Below are positions 13,157-25,841 of a stretch of DNA of 64,000 bases, piece by piece (positions within the stretch are counted from its first letter, which is position 1; every line of letters begins with the position of its first letter). This DNA is from Alteromonas sp. BMJM2 (GTDB lineage: Bacteria; Pseudomonadota; Gammaproteobacteria; Enterobacterales; Alteromonadaceae): positions 1 through 64,000 of the forward strand of contig NZ_JAPVOT010000002.1 of NCBI RefSeq assembly GCF_027257845.1, read 5' to 3'. The notes beneath the pieces are model-generated. The model was given only the letters and a program-made list of their open reading frames with translations. It searched no databases and was not told where the DNA came from. Both the position numbers and the translations under genes were made by a program.

Positions 13157-13981
13157 ATGGATCGCATTACAGATAAAATCGCAAATTTAGCCAAGGCGTT
13201 GAATAAGCCCGTCGATCCGGATAACGAATACATCGACTACAAAACGCTGCGTAAGCAATATGAAGCGCAGGCTAATGAAGAGATCTCGCAACTACAGCAG
13301 CGCAGCAAGAAAGCCCGCGTAGAGGCCATACACGGTCGTTCTGATCTCAATCCCAAGTGGACCTTTTCTAACCTTGTTGAAGATAGCGACGACGTTATAG
13401 AAGCGGTATCAATAGCTCAGTCGTTCATTGCTGCGCATGACGACCCTGCATGGCGTCAAAGCGGATCGCATATGATGATCTTCTACGGCGATTATGGACG
13501 AGGTAAATCGCACATTGCAGGTGCTATAGCTCATCAACTTATCGATCAATACGAAATATCTGTTCTATATAGGCAGCTTTCCACTATTTTAGAGATGCGA
13601 AATTTCTCTTATGATTTTTCGGCGTCTGACAATGCTGGGCAACGGTTCAGGGAAATTCACCACGAACTGCTTAACGTTGACTTGCTGATCCTCGATGAAG
13701 TATGCGTTAACGAAAGCATCTTAAAAAAGAACGCGCAAAGCTGGTTTGGTAATCTTTTACGTCAACGACTAGTGAATAAGAAAAACTGTATTCTTATTAC
13801 CAACCATAACCTTGCAGAATTAGAAAATGCGCTAGGACGCTATTGCTACGAGTCTATACGAGAATACGACACCTATAAGGTGCGTTTTCAAGGCCCTAGC
13901 AGGCGAGATGAATTAATTGCCGATCATGAAGAAGAAAGCGTTTCAGCCACACCGAGGTACCAACCAAATCAGGTACGTTAA
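13157..13981 (+). CDS. dnaC: DnaC-like replicative helicase loader ATPase
   Basis: DnaC is an AAA+ ATPase that loads DnaB onto single-stranded DNA. This 274-aa protein has Walker A GDYGRGKS within MIFYGDYGRGKSHIAGAIAH, Walker B DLLILDEVC, and a sensor I-like LITNHNLAELENALG. The order matches the E. coli loader (GTGKNHLAAAI, LLVIDEIG, LTNSNMEEM). The N-terminal region (1-75), rich in charged helices, would contact DnaB. It lies 6 bp after dnaT and its stop codon is 143 bp from the first GATC of oriC. A terminator follows at 14023-14060, shielding the origin. IstB/DnaC relatives in transposons are an alternative family assignment, but the dnaT pairing favours DnaC. Confidence 0.88.
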   Translation: MDRITDKIANLAKALNKPVDPDNEYIDYKTLRKQYEAQANEEISQLQQRSKKARVEAIHGRSDLNPKWTFSNLVEDSDDVIEAVSIAQSFIAAHDDPAWRQSGSHMMIFYGDYGRGKSHIAGAIAHQLIDQYEISVLYRQLSTILEMRNFSYDFSASDNAGQRFREIHHELLNVDLLILDEVCVNESILKKNAQSWFGNLLRQRLVNKKNCILITNHNLAELENALGRYCYESIREYDTYKVRFQGPSRRDELIADHEEESVSATPRYQPNQVR

Positions 13982-14022
13982 TCTCGTTACCCTCCCTCTT
14001 ATAACAATCAAAACGACCTGTT

Positions 14023-14060
14023 AAAGGACAACAAAGTGAATAACTTTATTGTCCTTTTTT
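14023..14060 (+). terminator. Terminator between dnaC and oriC
   Basis: AAAGGACAA pairs with TTGTCCTTT, with a partly paired inner stem, and is followed by a T run. It ends the mnmE-mioC-dnaT-dnaC transcript about 65 bp before the origin's first GATC. Confidence 0.85.
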
Positions 14061-14284
14061 GTATTTAGCGCTCTAAATTAATAAAAAAAGGTAAATTAAT
14101 TTTCGCAGTACGAATTATTTAGAGATCTTTAGGTTAAGGAGATCAGACGATCAGTATCGAAATTGTGGAAAGATCTCCTCCACAGGAAGATCCCTTTGTA
14201 CACCGTGTATTTGCTCGATCCTGCGATCACACTATTGAATTAACAAACATTTTATCCCCAACTCGATCACATCTTGATCAAGCC

Positions 14285-14293
14285 TGTGGATAG
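14285..14293 (-). promoter_or_regulatory. DnaA box (one mismatch)
   Basis: CTATCCACA on the minus strand, one base from TTATCCACA, inside oriC. Confidence 0.75.
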
Positions 14294-14308
14294 GATCCTA
14301 CAACGCCC

Positions 14309-14317
14309 TGTGTATAA
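14309..14317 (-). promoter_or_regulatory. DnaA box, R2-like
   Basis: TTATACACA on the minus strand, identical to the E. coli R2-type box. Confidence 0.8.
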
Positions 14318-14358
14318 GCTCTGATCGTAAAAAGAATAACTTTTTAAAAATTCACCTG

Positions 14359-14367
14359 TGTGGATAA
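14359..14367 (-). promoter_or_regulatory. DnaA box, perfect consensus
   Basis: TTATCCACA on the minus strand, an exact high-affinity DnaA box in the middle of oriC. Confidence 0.9.
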
Positions 14368-14465
14368 CTAGGGTGCTTATGCACAAGATCAACCGGGGGT
14401 TATATGACTGTGTTTCCCAAAGTTATTGATCGCGTAAGACGATGATCTAAATGCCTTTTGATCGG

Positions 14466-14474
14466 TTACCCACA
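14466..14474 (+). promoter_or_regulatory. DnaA box at the R1 position
   Basis: TTACCCACA on the plus strand, one mismatch, directly next to the AT-rich unwinding region. E. coli R1 occupies the same place. Confidence 0.75.
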
Positions 14475-14481
14475 GATCTTG

Positions 14482-14546
14482 CCGATCCTAATAAAAGTAA
14501 ATATAAAACAGATCTAAAAGAGATCTTAAGATCATTAAAGCCGATC
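14482..14546. other. Probable duplex unwinding element of oriC
   Basis: This AT-rich stretch reads on the minus strand as successive GATCT-led 13-mers (GATCTCTTTTAGA, GATCTGTTTTATA) followed by TTATTAGGATCG. E. coli 13-mers have the form GATCTnTTnTTTT. It lies on the mnmG side, as expected. Confidence 0.8.
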
Positions 14547-14687
14547 ACACTTTTTCAAACCTGTGTTTTGAAGAAAATTTAATCATTTTCTTTAGGTAAT
14601 AAGTCAGCTAAAATACGCGCCCTTTTTTCAGCAAATCCTGGAAAAAGAATTTTTGTTTATCGATAGTTTTTCAGTGAGGTTTACTCC

Positions 14688-16589
14688 ATGTTTTATGCTC
14701 AAGCATTTGATGTCATCGTTGTAGGTGGTGGTCATGCAGGCACAGAAGCCGCTCTTGCCGCTGCACGCATGGGTGCAAATACACTTTTGCTTACTCACAA
14801 TATCGAAACAATTGGCCAGATGTCATGTAACCCTGCGATCGGTGGTATCGGTAAGGGTCATTTGGTAAAAGAGATAGACGCTTTAGGTGGTGCAATGGCA
14901 CTGGCTACCGATCACGGTGGTATTCAATTTAGAACGTTGAACTCAAGCAAAGGTCCTGCTGTACGAGCAACACGCGCTCAGGCGGATCGGACGCTTTACA
15001 AATATGCGATCCGCAATATGGTCGAAAATCAACCTAACCTCACGTTATTTCAGCAAAGCGTAGACGACTTGGTTGTCGAAAACGATCGTGTATGCGGCGT
15101 TGTTACCCAAATGGGATTAAAGTTCAAGGCGCAAACTGTTGTTCTAACGGTAGGTACGTTCCTAGGTGGTACCATCCACATTGGGTTAGAAAATTATCGC
15201 GGAGGCCGAGCAGGCGATCCACCGTCTATCGCATTAGCTGACCGTTTGCGGGCACTGCCATTTCGGGTTGATCGCTTAAAAACAGGCACACCTGCAAGAC
15301 TTGATGCGCGGTCTCTTGATTTTTCAGTTATGCAAGCTCAACCAGGCGACAACCCTACTCCGGTTGTTTCGTTTATGGGTAATCGTGATATGCATCCAAC
15401 ACAAATTCCGTGTTATATCACTCACACTAACGAAAAAACCCATGACATTATCCGCGGCGGATTAGACCGTTCTCCAATGTTCACTGGAAATATCGAAGGG
15501 ATAGGACCTCGCTATTGCCCAAGTATTGAAGATAAAATTACGCGATTTGCAGATAAAAACTCTCATCAGATTTTTGTTGAGCCTGAAGGGCTGAATAGCA
15601 TTGAAGTTTATCCAAACGGGATCTCAACCAGTTTACCTTTCGATATTCAAATGAACCTTGTGCGCTCCATCAAAGGTTTTGAAAACGCGCATATCGTAAG
15701 ACCGGGTTACGCAATTGAATATGATTTCTTTGATCCGCGGGATCTCAAGCAAACTCTGGAAACCAAATTTATCGATGGGTTATTTTTTGCTGGTCAAATT
15801 AATGGTACTACTGGTTACGAAGAAGCTGGGGCTCAAGGTCTAGTGGCTGGCGCGAACGCTGCGCTTCAAGTTCAGCAAAAAGACCCGCTCATTTTGCGTC
15901 GAGATCAGGCTTATATGGGTGTGCTTATCGACGATCTCGCTACCATGGGGACGAAAGAGCCTTATCGTATGTTCACCAGCCGTGCTGAATACAGACTATT
16001 ACTGCGAGAAGACAATGCAGACAGTCGCCTGACGGCCCGTGGAAGAGAAATTGGTTTAGTTGATGATGCGCGTTGGGCTAAGTTTAACGAAAAAATGGAA
16101 GCTGTTGAAACTGAGACTCAGCGTATGCGCAGTCAGTGGATACACAAAGATCACGTTGCAACACCAGAACTTAACACCATGCTAAAAACACCGGTGAGTC
16201 GTGAACATTCTCTGGAGGAAATAATTCGTCGCCCAGAGATGACGTATTCACAATTGATGGAAATTGAAAGCGTGGGACCTGGACTTTCCGATCCCATCGC
16301 TGCTGAGCAGGTAGAGATCCAAATTAAATACGCAGGTTATATTGCGCGTCAGATGGATGAAATAGCCAAAGCACAGCGCCACGAGAATACGTTGCTTCCA
16401 CGTGATATGGATTTTAGTAAAATTTCGGGTCTAAGCAATGAAGTTATTACTAAACTTACTGAAGCCAGACCTGAGACAATCGGTAAAGCGTCGCGAATTT
16501 CAGGTATTACTCCTGCGGCAATATCTTTGCTTCTGGTTTACCTCAAAAAACATGGCATGCTAAGAAAACACGAAAAAATCAGCGCATAA
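14688..16589 (+). CDS. mnmG: tRNA uridine-5-carboxymethylaminomethyl modification enzyme MnmG
   Basis: MnmG (GidA) is the FAD- and NADH-dependent partner of MnmE in wobble-uridine modification. The 633-aa protein has the N-terminal dinucleotide-binding motif [53 protein letters not shown], the [19 protein letters not shown]-like segment and a helical C-terminal domain that binds MnmE. It starts about 140 bp from oriC and is transcribed away from it, as in E. coli. Its promoter must lie within or beside the unwinding region, so its transcription could influence initiation. Confidence 0.98.
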   Translation: MFYAQAFDVIVVGGGHAGTEAALAAARMGANTLLLTHNIETIGQMSCNPAIGGIGKGHLVKEIDALGGAMALATDHGGIQFRTLNSSKGPAVRATRAQADRTLYKYAIRNMVENQPNLTLFQQSVDDLVVENDRVCGVVTQMGLKFKAQTVVLTVGTFLGGTIHIGLENYRGGRAGDPPSIALADRLRALPFRVDRLKTGTPARLDARSLDFSVMQAQPGDNPTPVVSFMGNRDMHPTQIPCYITHTNEKTHDIIRGGLDRSPMFTGNIEGIGPRYCPSIEDKITRFADKNSHQIFVEPEGLNSIEVYPNGISTSLPFDIQMNLVRSIKGFENAHIVRPGYAIEYDFFDPRDLKQTLETKFIDGLFFAGQINGTTGYEEAGAQGLVAGANAALQVQQKDPLILRRDQAYMGVLIDDLATMGTKEPYRMFTSRAEYRLLLREDNADSRLTARGREIGLVDDARWAKFNEKMEAVETETQRMRSQWIHKDHVATPELNTMLKTPVSREHSLEEIIRRPEMTYSQLMEIESVGPGLSDPIAAEQVEIQIKYAGYIARQMDEIAKAQRHENTLLPRDMDFSKISGLSNEVITKLTEARPETIGKASRISGITPAAISLLLVYLKKHGMLRKHEKISA

Positions 16590-16620
16590 CCGCGTTCAAT
16601 ATCAACACAGAATCCTTTTG

Positions 16621-17265
16621 ATGACTACACAGCAAGATTTGCATTCCATATTGGCCTCTGGACTTGAGGCCCTCTCACTTAATCTAACAGACAAGCAGCA
16701 ACAACAACTTGTTGAATTTGTTTTACTTATCGATAAATGGAACAAAGCTTATAACCTCACTTCCGTGAGGTGCCCAAAGCAAATGATGGTGAAGCATATC
16801 TTAGATTCACTCGCCATTGTGCCGCACTTGACCGGTGAGAATATTATTGATGTGGGAACTGGCCCTGGATTACCAGGGATGCCACTGGCGATAGCGTTCC
16901 CAGATAAAACCTTTACGTTGTTAGATAGTTTAGGCAAACGGGTTCGCTTTATGACACAATGCGTGCATACGCTCAAACTCACCAATGTAACACCCGTCAA
17001 CAGCCGTGTAGAAAATCATGTCGGCGACAAGCCATACGATATTGTTCTTAGTCGCGCATTCGCATCACTAAAAGATATGTTGCACTGGTGTGAACATCTG
17101 GTAGATTCAGATGGGCAGTTTTTAGCACTAAAAGGTCAATTTCCACAAAGCGAGATTGATGAAGTAAGTGATCACTTTCAAGTTACGGCTACGGAAAATA
17201 TTGCGGTACCAAATTTGGAAGGTGAAAGGCATCTAGTTTGGCTAAGAAAGACTCAGCAACGTTAA
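16621..17265 (+). CDS. rsmG: 16S rRNA (guanine-527-N7)-methyltransferase
   Basis: RsmG (GidB) methylates N7 of G527 in 16S rRNA using S-adenosylmethionine; its loss gives low-level streptomycin resistance in several species. The 214-aa product has the SAM-binding loop DVGTGPGLPGMPLAIAFP and NLTSVRCPKQMMVKHILDSL at the usual places. I choose the ATG at 16621 over a TTG one codon earlier. It lies 31 bp after mnmG and 13 bp before parA, so an mnmG-rsmG-parA-parB transcript is likely. Confidence 0.96.
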   Translation: MTTQQDLHSILASGLEALSLNLTDKQQQQLVEFVLLIDKWNKAYNLTSVRCPKQMMVKHILDSLAIVPHLTGENIIDVGTGPGLPGMPLAIAFPDKTFTLLDSLGKRVRFMTQCVHTLKLTNVTPVNSRVENHVGDKPYDIVLSRAFASLKDMLHWCEHLVDSDGQFLALKGQFPQSEIDEVSDHFQVTATENIAVPNLEGERHLVWLRKTQQR

Positions 17266-17278
17266 AACAGGATTTAGT

Positions 17279-18073
17279 GTGGCAAAGGTAATCGCAATCG
17301 CGAATCAAAAAGGCGGTGTGGGTAAAACAACCACAGCGGTAAATGTTGCAGCATCTATGGCGGCGACTAAGCGAAAAGTATTGCTTATTGACCTTGACCC
17401 TCAAGGAAACGCGACTATGGGGAGTGGCGTCGATAAGTATGAAGTCGATGCAACGGCATTTGAGTTACTCATCGAAGAAAAACCCATTAACGAGGTTATT
17501 GTCAAAAACACAGCTGGCAAATACGATCTCATTGCAGCAAATGGGGATGTGACAGCAGCTGAAATTAAGCTGATGGAAATGTTCGCCAGAGAAGTGCGCC
17601 TTCGTAATTCACTGAAACCCGTCATCGATTATTATGATTTCATTTTTATTGACTGCCCGCCATCACTCAATCAACTCACGGTTAACGCGCTAGCGGCGTC
17701 AGATTCTGTGATGGTTCCAATGCAATGCGAGTATTATGCTCTTGAAGGTTTGACTGCACTGATGGACACCATCCAAAAATTGGCGTCTGTTGTTAATCCT
17801 GAATTGAAGATCGAAGGCGTTTTGCGTACTATGTATGACCCTCGGAATCGCCTTGCTAACGACGTTTCAGAGCAATTAAAGCGTCACTTTGGTGAGCAAG
17901 TCTACCGCACAGTGATACCAAGAAACGTTCGTCTTGCTGAAGCGCCCAGTTTTGGAACGCCAGCAATGTATTACGACAAGTCGTCTACCGGCGCTAAAGC
18001 TTACTTAGCCCTTGCCGGTGAAATTCTGCGACGCAGGGATAAAACTTCGCCTTCTCAGGCAAAAGCGAGTTAA
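17279..18073 (+). CDS. parA: Chromosome partitioning ATPase ParA (Soj)
   Basis: ParA is a deviant Walker ATPase that moves or positions ParB-parS complexes on the nucleoid. The 264-aa protein starts with GTG as MAKVIAIANQKGGVGKTTTAVN; KGGVGKTT is the deviant Walker A with the signature Lys. LLIDLDPQGNAT and FIFIDCPPSLNQLTVNAL follow. The C-terminus has IPRNVRLAEAPSFGTPAMYY, typical of Soj. It lies 13 bp after rsmG and 45 bp before parB. Confidence 0.97.
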   Translation: MAKVIAIANQKGGVGKTTTAVNVAASMAATKRKVLLIDLDPQGNATMGSGVDKYEVDATAFELLIEEKPINEVIVKNTAGKYDLIAANGDVTAAEIKLMEMFAREVRLRNSLKPVIDYYDFIFIDCPPSLNQLTVNALAASDSVMVPMQCEYYALEGLTALMDTIQKLASVVNPELKIEGVLRTMYDPRNRLANDVSEQLKRHFGEQVYRTVIPRNVRLAEAPSFGTPAMYYDKSSTGAKAYLALAGEILRRRDKTSPSQAKAS

Positions 18074-18118
18074 ACAAAAATAAGCTGCTACCTATCAGCA
18101 CATGCCATAGAGGACACT

Positions 18119-18997
18119 ATGTCAGCACGTAAAAGAGGCCTTGGCCGAGGGTTAGATGCGCTTCTCGCTACTAGCCAATCATCGTCTCAAAGAGAACAGG
18201 ATGCCGCAGAGGTCGTATCAACGAATGGTGATTTAAGTAAACTGCCTATCGAATTTTTGGTACCCGGAAAATATCAGCCTCGTAAAGACATGTCGCCGGA
18301 TGCATTGGAAGAACTTGCATCGTCTATTCGAGCACAGGGGATTATTCAACCGATTGTGGTCCGTCAAGTCGATGAAAATCGCTATGAGATTATAGCCGGT
18401 GAACGTCGTTGGCGTGCATCTCAGTTGGCTCAGCTTGACGAAGTACCTTGCCTGATTAAAAACGTGCCTGACGAAGCGGCCGTTGCCATCGCGCTAATTG
18501 AAAATATTCAGCGAGAAGATTTAAATGCGATGGAAGAGGCTCAAGCACTCGACCGTTTAATGAGTGAGTTTTCATTAACACACCAAGAAGTTGCTGAAGC
18601 TGTTGGGAAGTCCCGTACGACGGTAACCAATTTATTGCGTTTGAATAATCTTAACGACGATGTAAAAACATTGGTTGAGCATGGCGATATCGAAATGGGT
18701 CATGCTAGGGCATTGCTCGCTTTAGAAGGCGAGACTCAATCAGACACCGCACAAATTGTATCTGGTAAAGGCCTAACGGTAAGAGATACCGAAAAGCTAG
18801 TGAAAAAGCTTTTAGAGCCCGCCAAACCCAAGCCAGAAAAGAAAATTGATCCTGATGTTCAAAACCTTATGACTCGACTTTCAGAAAATTTGGGTACACA
18901 AGTGGATATAGACCATAATGCGAGGGGCAAAGGAAAACTGACAATTAGCTTTAGTGATTTAGAGCAGTTAGATGGAATTATATCTAAAATTCAGTAG
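18119..18997 (+). CDS. parB: Chromosome partitioning protein ParB (Spo0J)
   Basis: ParB is a CTPase-clamp protein that loads at parS and spreads along DNA. The 292-aa protein begins with the basic RKRGLGRGLDALL that contacts ParA. It contains the N-engagement domain with GERRWRAS and ENIQREDLNAMEEA, the helix-turn-helix LTHQEVAEAVGKSRTTVTNLLRL, and a C-terminal dimerisation domain. Two candidate parS sites occur in this window, at 3649 and 3019. It is the last gene before the atp operon. Confidence 0.97.
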   Translation: MSARKRGLGRGLDALLATSQSSSQREQDAAEVVSTNGDLSKLPIEFLVPGKYQPRKDMSPDALEELASSIRAQGIIQPIVVRQVDENRYEIIAGERRWRASQLAQLDEVPCLIKNVPDEAAVAIALIENIQREDLNAMEEAQALDRLMSEFSLTHQEVAEAVGKSRTTVTNLLRLNNLNDDVKTLVEHGDIEMGHARALLALEGETQSDTAQIVSGKGLTVRDTEKLVKKLLEPAKPKPEKKIDPDVQNLMTRLSENLGTQVDIDHNARGKGKLTISFSDLEQLDGIISKIQ

Positions 18998-19182
18998 CTT
19001 ATTTTAATTTTAAGTAGTGCATCACTAAGGTGTCTCTTTGCCATAATCGGTGTTTGTTAACAATAACGGACACTCTCCTTTCCGGTTATAGCAATAGGAT
19101 ATTTTCAGAATAACTTTCAAAAAGCGATGTACTGTTGAAAATTGTCGGTAAAACAGTATACTTCTGACGCTTTTTGTAAGAC

Positions 19183-19587
19183 GTGAACAAGCAGCGAGAT
19201 AGAGTGACAAACAAGTTAGCGAAACGGGGGGTAACCCTCGCCAAAAAAGGGCTACTTTTTCAAATTGTCACAGCCACAGTAATGGTTGCATTTGCAGCGC
19301 TTATTGGTGGCGCGATACCGGCTATTTCAGCCGCGACAGGTGCCTTAATCAGTATCTTGCCGAAAACAGTTTTCACTGCATTTGCATTTCGATACGCCGG
19401 TGCGAGTAAAAACGAACTTGTTGCACGCAGCTTTAGCCAAGGTTCAAAAATGAAATTGGCGCTAACAATTATTTTATTTGTAATTGCATTTAGATTTTTA
19501 CACGTTATGCCACTTGTTTTATTTACGGCATTTGTGATTACAACCGTTAGCCACGCGCTAGCGATGTTTCATTACGGTTCGAAATAA
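19183..19587 (+). CDS. atpI: ATP synthase subunit I
   Basis: AtpI is a small membrane protein that helps assembly of the c-ring. The 134-aa product has four hydrophobic segments (about 23-45, 49-66, 92-108, 112-128), including AATGALISILPKTVFTAFAFRYAGAS, which resembles gammaproteobacterial AtpI. The start is uncertain: GTG 19183 gives MNKQRDRVTNKL, while GTG 19204 gives MTNKLAKRG. The 185-bp gap upstream should hold the main atp promoter. Confidence 0.85.
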   Translation: MNKQRDRVTNKLAKRGVTLAKKGLLFQIVTATVMVAFAALIGGAIPAISAATGALISILPKTVFTAFAFRYAGASKNELVARSFSQGSKMKLALTIILFVIAFRFLHVMPLVLFTAFVITTVSHALAMFHYGSK

Positions 19588-19666
19588 TAACAACGACGAC
19601 ATTAGCGAAACCGTTAGAAACACGATAACCAGTTACTGAATTTTTACACTTTACAACTTAGGTTAA

Positions 19667-20503
<837 letters not shown>

Positions 20504-20597
20504 GCATTAACGCGCGCTGATAAAACCTGGAAAATTAGCGCCGTTTTTACAGAGTTTTACTTTTAACTTTAAATTTAACTTAAAATCGGAGACGTAA

Positions 20598-20819
<222 letters not shown>

Positions 20820-20864
20820 TTCTACTAACCACTTTTTTAGCGAACTTTAAGAGGAGGGGCGATT

Positions 20865-21335
20865 TTGAATTTTAACGCCACTTTTATAGGTCAATTAATC
20901 GCCTTCGCTGTGTTCGTGGTGTTCTGCATGAAATATGTGTGGCCACCGCTGATTGCAGCGATTGAAGAGCGTCAGAAGAAAATAGCCGATGGGCTTGAAG
21001 CTTCTGAACGCGCAGAGAAAGACTTAGAACTTGCCCAAGCGAAAGCCACTGAGCAAATGAAAGACGCGAAAGCGCAAGCAGCTGAAATTATCGAGCAGGC
21101 CAAAAAGCGCGCCAACCAATTGGTTGACGAAGAAACGCAGAAAGGCCATGCAGAGCGCGAGAAAATTATCGCGTCTGGTTATGCCGAAGTTGAAGCTGAA
21201 CGCAATCGTGCCAAAGAAGATTTGCGCAAGCAAGTTTCTGCATTAGCAGTAGCTGGCGCACAGCAAATCTTACAACGCGAAATCGATGCTAACGCACAAA
21301 ACGACATTGTTGAAAAACTTGTCGCTGAGCTTTGA
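20865..21335 (+). CDS. atpF: ATP synthase F0 subunit b
   Basis: Subunit b is the peripheral stalk that holds F1 against the a subunit. The 156-aa protein has one N-terminal TM segment (about 5-25, [22 protein letters not shown]) followed by a long charged coiled coil rich in Ala, Glu and Lys. The start is a TTG preceded by a strong AGGAGGGG ribosome-binding site, and [10 protein letters not shown] is the expected N-terminus. It sits between atpE and atpH. Confidence 0.97.
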   Translation: MNFNATFIGQLIAFAVFVVFCMKYVWPPLIAAIEERQKKIADGLEASERAEKDLELAQAKATEQMKDAKAQAAEIIEQAKKRANQLVDEETQKGHAEREKIIASGYAEVEAERNRAKEDLRKQVSALAVAGAQQILQREIDANAQNDIVEKLVAEL

Positions 21336-21349
21336 GAAGGAGATGAGCC

Positions 21350-21883
21350 ATGTCTGAATTGACAACCGTTGCTCGTCCTTACGCTAAAGCCGCTTTCGAT
21401 TTTGCCGTCGAGAAAAGTGCTGTTGCAAAATGGCAAGAAATGCTCACCTTTGCCGGTGCTGTTGCTGCTAACGATGAAATGCACGAGTTACTAACTGGTG
21501 CCGTTGCCGCTGACACGCTGTCGGACATTTTTGTAAATGTTTGTGGTGAGCAACTCGATGAACACGGCCAAAACCTGATGAAGGTATTGGCTGAGAATAA
21601 ACGTTTAGCCGCGTTGCCTGAAATCTCTGCGTTATTTGATGCTTTTAAAGCTGATTATGACAAAGAAATAGAAGTTGACGTAACGTCAGCCTCAGCGCTG
21701 ACCAACGCACAACAATCTGAATTGATTGCGTCGTTGGAAAAACGTTTGGCACGTAAAGTGAAGCTTAATTGTAACGTGGACCCTGCTCTGATCGCTGGAA
21801 TGGTAATAAATGCCGGTGATACAGTAATTGATGGTTCCGTAAAGTCGAAATTGAACCGTCTAGCAGACGCGTTGCAAGCATAA
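21350..21883 (+). CDS. atpH: ATP synthase F1 subunit delta
   Basis: Subunit delta joins the b dimer to the top of the alpha3beta3 hexamer. The 177-aa protein begins [19 protein letters not shown], and near the C-terminus has [34 protein letters not shown], the conserved OSCP signature. A GAAGGAGAT ribosome-binding site precedes it, 14 bp after atpF. Confidence 0.97.
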   Translation: MSELTTVARPYAKAAFDFAVEKSAVAKWQEMLTFAGAVAANDEMHELLTGAVAADTLSDIFVNVCGEQLDEHGQNLMKVLAENKRLAALPEISALFDAFKADYDKEIEVDVTSASALTNAQQSELIASLEKRLARKVKLNCNVDPALIAGMVINAGDTVIDGSVKSKLNRLADALQA

Positions 21884-21896
21884 CGGGGATAAGAGC

Positions 21897-23438
21897 ATGC
21901 AACTTAATTCCACTGAAATTGCTGAACTGATCAAGAAAAGAATTGAACAGTTCAATGTAAGCAGTGAAGCACGCAATGAAGGTACTATCGTCGCAGTAAC
22001 CGACGGTATTATCCGTATTCATGGCCTTGCCGATGTAATGCAAGGTGAAATGATCGAGCTTCCAGGAAGCCGCTACGCAATGGCACTAAACCTTGAGCGT
22101 GACTCAGTAGGTGCTGTTGTTATGGGTCCATATGCGGACCTGAAAGAAGGCGATAAAGTACAATCTTCAGGTCGTATTCTTGAAGTTCCAGTAGGCTACG
22201 CTCTACTTGGTCGTGTTGTTAACACACTAGGTGAGCCAATCGACGGTAAAGGCGCAATTGAAGCTGCAGGTTTTGAACCTGTTGAAAAAATTGCACCAGG
22301 CGTAATCGAACGTCAGCCAGTCGACCAGCCTATCCAAACAGGTTATAAATCTGTTGATGCGATGGTGCCAGTAGGCCGTGGACAGCGTGAGCTGATCATC
22401 GGTGACCGTCAGTGCGGTAAAACTGCAATGGCGATAGACGCTATCATCAATCAAAAAGGTACAGGCGTTAAGTGCGTGTACGTAGCGATTGGTCAAAAAG
22501 CATCAACTATTGCAAACGTTGTACGTAAACTAGAAGAGCACGGAGCGTTAGAGCACACAATTATTGTTGCTGCTTCTGCTTCTGAATCTGCTGCGCTTCA
22601 ATACCTAGCGCCGTATTCTGGTTGTACAATGGGTGAGTTTTTCCGTGACCACGGTGAAGATGCATTAATCGTATATGATGATTTGTCTAAGCAAGCTGTT
22701 GCTTATCGTCAAATTTCATTGCTACTTAAGCGTCCACCAGGTCGTGAAGCCTATCCAGGTGATGTTTTCTATCTTCACTCGCGTCTACTAGAGCGCGCTG
22801 CACGTGTAAACGATCAATACGTTGAACGTTTCACCAAAGGCGAAGTGAAAGGTAAAACAGGTTCATTAACTGCGCTTCCAATTATCGAAACGCAAGCTGG
22901 TGACGTATCTGCATTCGTACCTACTAACGTAATCTCGATTACTGACGGTCAGATCTTCTTAGAAACTGACTTGTTCAACTCAGGTATCCGTCCAGCCGTA
23001 AACGCGGGTGTATCGGTATCTCGTGTTGGTGGTGCTGCACAGACTAAAATCATCAAGAAGCTAGGTGGTGGTATTCGTTTAGCACTTGCACAGTATCGTG
23101 AACTTGCTGCGTTCTCGCAGTTTGCTTCAGACCTTGATGATGCGACTCGTGAGCAACTTGAGCACGGTGAGCGCGTTACAGAACTGATGAAGCAAAAGCA
23201 ATATGCTCCACTTTCAATTGCTGATATGGGTGCATCCCTGTTCGCGGTAGAAAAAGGGTTTCTAAAGAGCGTTGAGCTGGACAAAATCTTAGATTTTGAA
23301 GCCTCTCTTCACTCGTATTTGAACAGCGAGCACGCTGACCTTATGAAGACTATCAACGAAACGGGTAACTACAACGACGAGATTGCCTCTAAGTTGAATG
23401 ACGCATTAACTAGTTTTAAAGCGACACAAACTTGGTAA
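21897..23438 (+). CDS. atpA: ATP synthase F1 subunit alpha
   Basis: Subunit alpha forms the hexamer with beta and holds non-catalytic nucleotide sites. The 513-aa length equals E. coli AtpA. It has the P-loop GDRQCGKTA, the arginine finger in the [11 protein letters not shown]-type segment ([14 protein letters not shown]), and [44 protein letters not shown] in pieces as the alpha/beta signature. It starts 13 bp after atpH. Confidence 0.98.
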   Translation: MQLNSTEIAELIKKRIEQFNVSSEARNEGTIVAVTDGIIRIHGLADVMQGEMIELPGSRYAMALNLERDSVGAVVMGPYADLKEGDKVQSSGRILEVPVGYALLGRVVNTLGEPIDGKGAIEAAGFEPVEKIAPGVIERQPVDQPIQTGYKSVDAMVPVGRGQRELIIGDRQCGKTAMAIDAIINQKGTGVKCVYVAIGQKASTIANVVRKLEEHGALEHTIIVAASASESAALQYLAPYSGCTMGEFFRDHGEDALIVYDDLSKQAVAYRQISLLLKRPPGREAYPGDVFYLHSRLLERAARVNDQYVERFTKGEVKGKTGSLTALPIIETQAGDVSAFVPTNVISITDGQIFLETDLFNSGIRPAVNAGVSVSRVGGAAQTKIIKKLGGGIRLALAQYRELAAFSQFASDLDDATREQLEHGERVTELMKQKQYAPLSIADMGASLFAVEKGFLKSVELDKILDFEASLHSYLNSEHADLMKTINETGNYNDEIASKLNDALTSFKATQTW

Positions 23439-23502
23439 TCAATGCAGCCGGTAATGTGTAATAGCATAACCGGCGACACGTTGAGTAATCGGAGAGATAG
23501 TC

Positions 23503-24363
23503 ATGGCCAGCGGTAAAGAGATAAAAGGTAAGATTGGGAGTATTAAAAATACTCAAAAAATTACCAGTGCAATGGAAATGGTTGCTGCGTCTAAAATGAA
23601 AAAGGCGCAGGAACGTATGGCCACCGGCCGTCCGTACGCACAAAACATGCTAAAAGTGATTGGTCACATTGCTAACGGTAACCTTGAGTATCGCCATCCT
23701 TACTTGGAAGAGCGTGAAATCAAGCGTGTTGGTTATATTGTGGTTTCCACTGACCGAGGCTTATGTGGTGGTTTAAACACCAACGAATTTAAGCTTGTCG
23801 CTCAGAACGTTAAACAATGGCGTGATCAGGGTGTTGAAGTAGATTTCGCTGCATTAGGCGCGAAGGCTTGTAGTTTCTTCAATCGATTTGGTGGCAGCTT
23901 GCTAGCAGCTGAATCTGGATTGGGTGATAAGCCGTCAGTGAGTGATGTAGTGGGTGTTGTACGCGTTATGCTTAAAGCGTACGACGAAGGCAAGATAGAC
24001 CGAGTATTCTTGGTATTCAATGACTTCGTAAACACGATGACACAGAAACCTGTGAGCAATCAGTTATTGCCTTTGCCAAAGTCACAAGACGAAGAATATC
24101 AACATCGTTGGGATTACATATACGAACCGGATCCAAAAGAAATTTTGGAAGCATTAATGGTTCGTTACATTGAATCTCAGGTGTACCAGGGTGTTGTAGA
24201 AAACGCAGCGTCAGAGCAGGCTGCGCGAATGGTTGCCATGAAGGCAGCAACAGACAATGCCGGCGATCTTATTGATGATCTGCAACTGGTATATAACAAA
24301 GCGCGACAAGCTGCAATCACACAAGAAATTAGTGAGATTGTTAGCGGTGCCGCAGCGGTGTAG
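23503..24363 (+). CDS. atpG: ATP synthase F1 subunit gamma
   Basis: Subunit gamma is the central rotor shaft. The 286-aa protein has the N-terminal coiled-coil helix ([20 protein letters not shown], then [16 protein letters not shown]), the central [11 protein letters not shown] motif and the C-terminal helix [20 protein letters not shown], the family signature. It lies 64 bp after atpA and 33 bp before atpD. Confidence 0.98.
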   Translation: MASGKEIKGKIGSIKNTQKITSAMEMVAASKMKKAQERMATGRPYAQNMLKVIGHIANGNLEYRHPYLEEREIKRVGYIVVSTDRGLCGGLNTNEFKLVAQNVKQWRDQGVEVDFAALGAKACSFFNRFGGSLLAAESGLGDKPSVSDVVGVVRVMLKAYDEGKIDRVFLVFNDFVNTMTQKPVSNQLLPLPKSQDEEYQHRWDYIYEPDPKEILEALMVRYIESQVYQGVVENAASEQAARMVAMKAATDNAGDLIDDLQLVYNKARQAAITQEISEIVSGAAAV

Positions 24364-24384
24364 GCAAAGGTTTAAAAGAGATAA

Positions 24385-25782
<1,398 letters not shown>

Positions 25783-25841
25783 TTAGGTGGCTAGCTAACG
25801 CTAGCCCTTATAATGCTTACGTACCTAATCAGGAGGTTCAC

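Larger units (their letters stand above)
14124..14546. other. oriC: Chromosomal replication origin oriC
   Basis: I count 21 GATC sites in about 420 bp (random expectation under two), the signature of a Dam/SeqA-regulated origin. DnaA boxes are visible: perfect at 14359-14367, TTATACACA type at 14309-14317, and single-mismatch boxes at 14285-14293, 14252-14260 and 14466-14474. On the minus strand the mnmG-proximal end reads as in the E. coli origin: GATCT-starting AT-rich 13-mers, then TTATTAGGATCG, then a box in the position of R1. Gene context (mioC side left, mnmG right) agrees. This stretch holds no supported ORF. Confidence 0.96.

Noticed and set aside
16392-16409. A possible further parS site in mnmG (TTCCACGTGATAT core)
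   Set aside because: Only the left half and the CACGTG centre match; the right half-site AAACA is absent.
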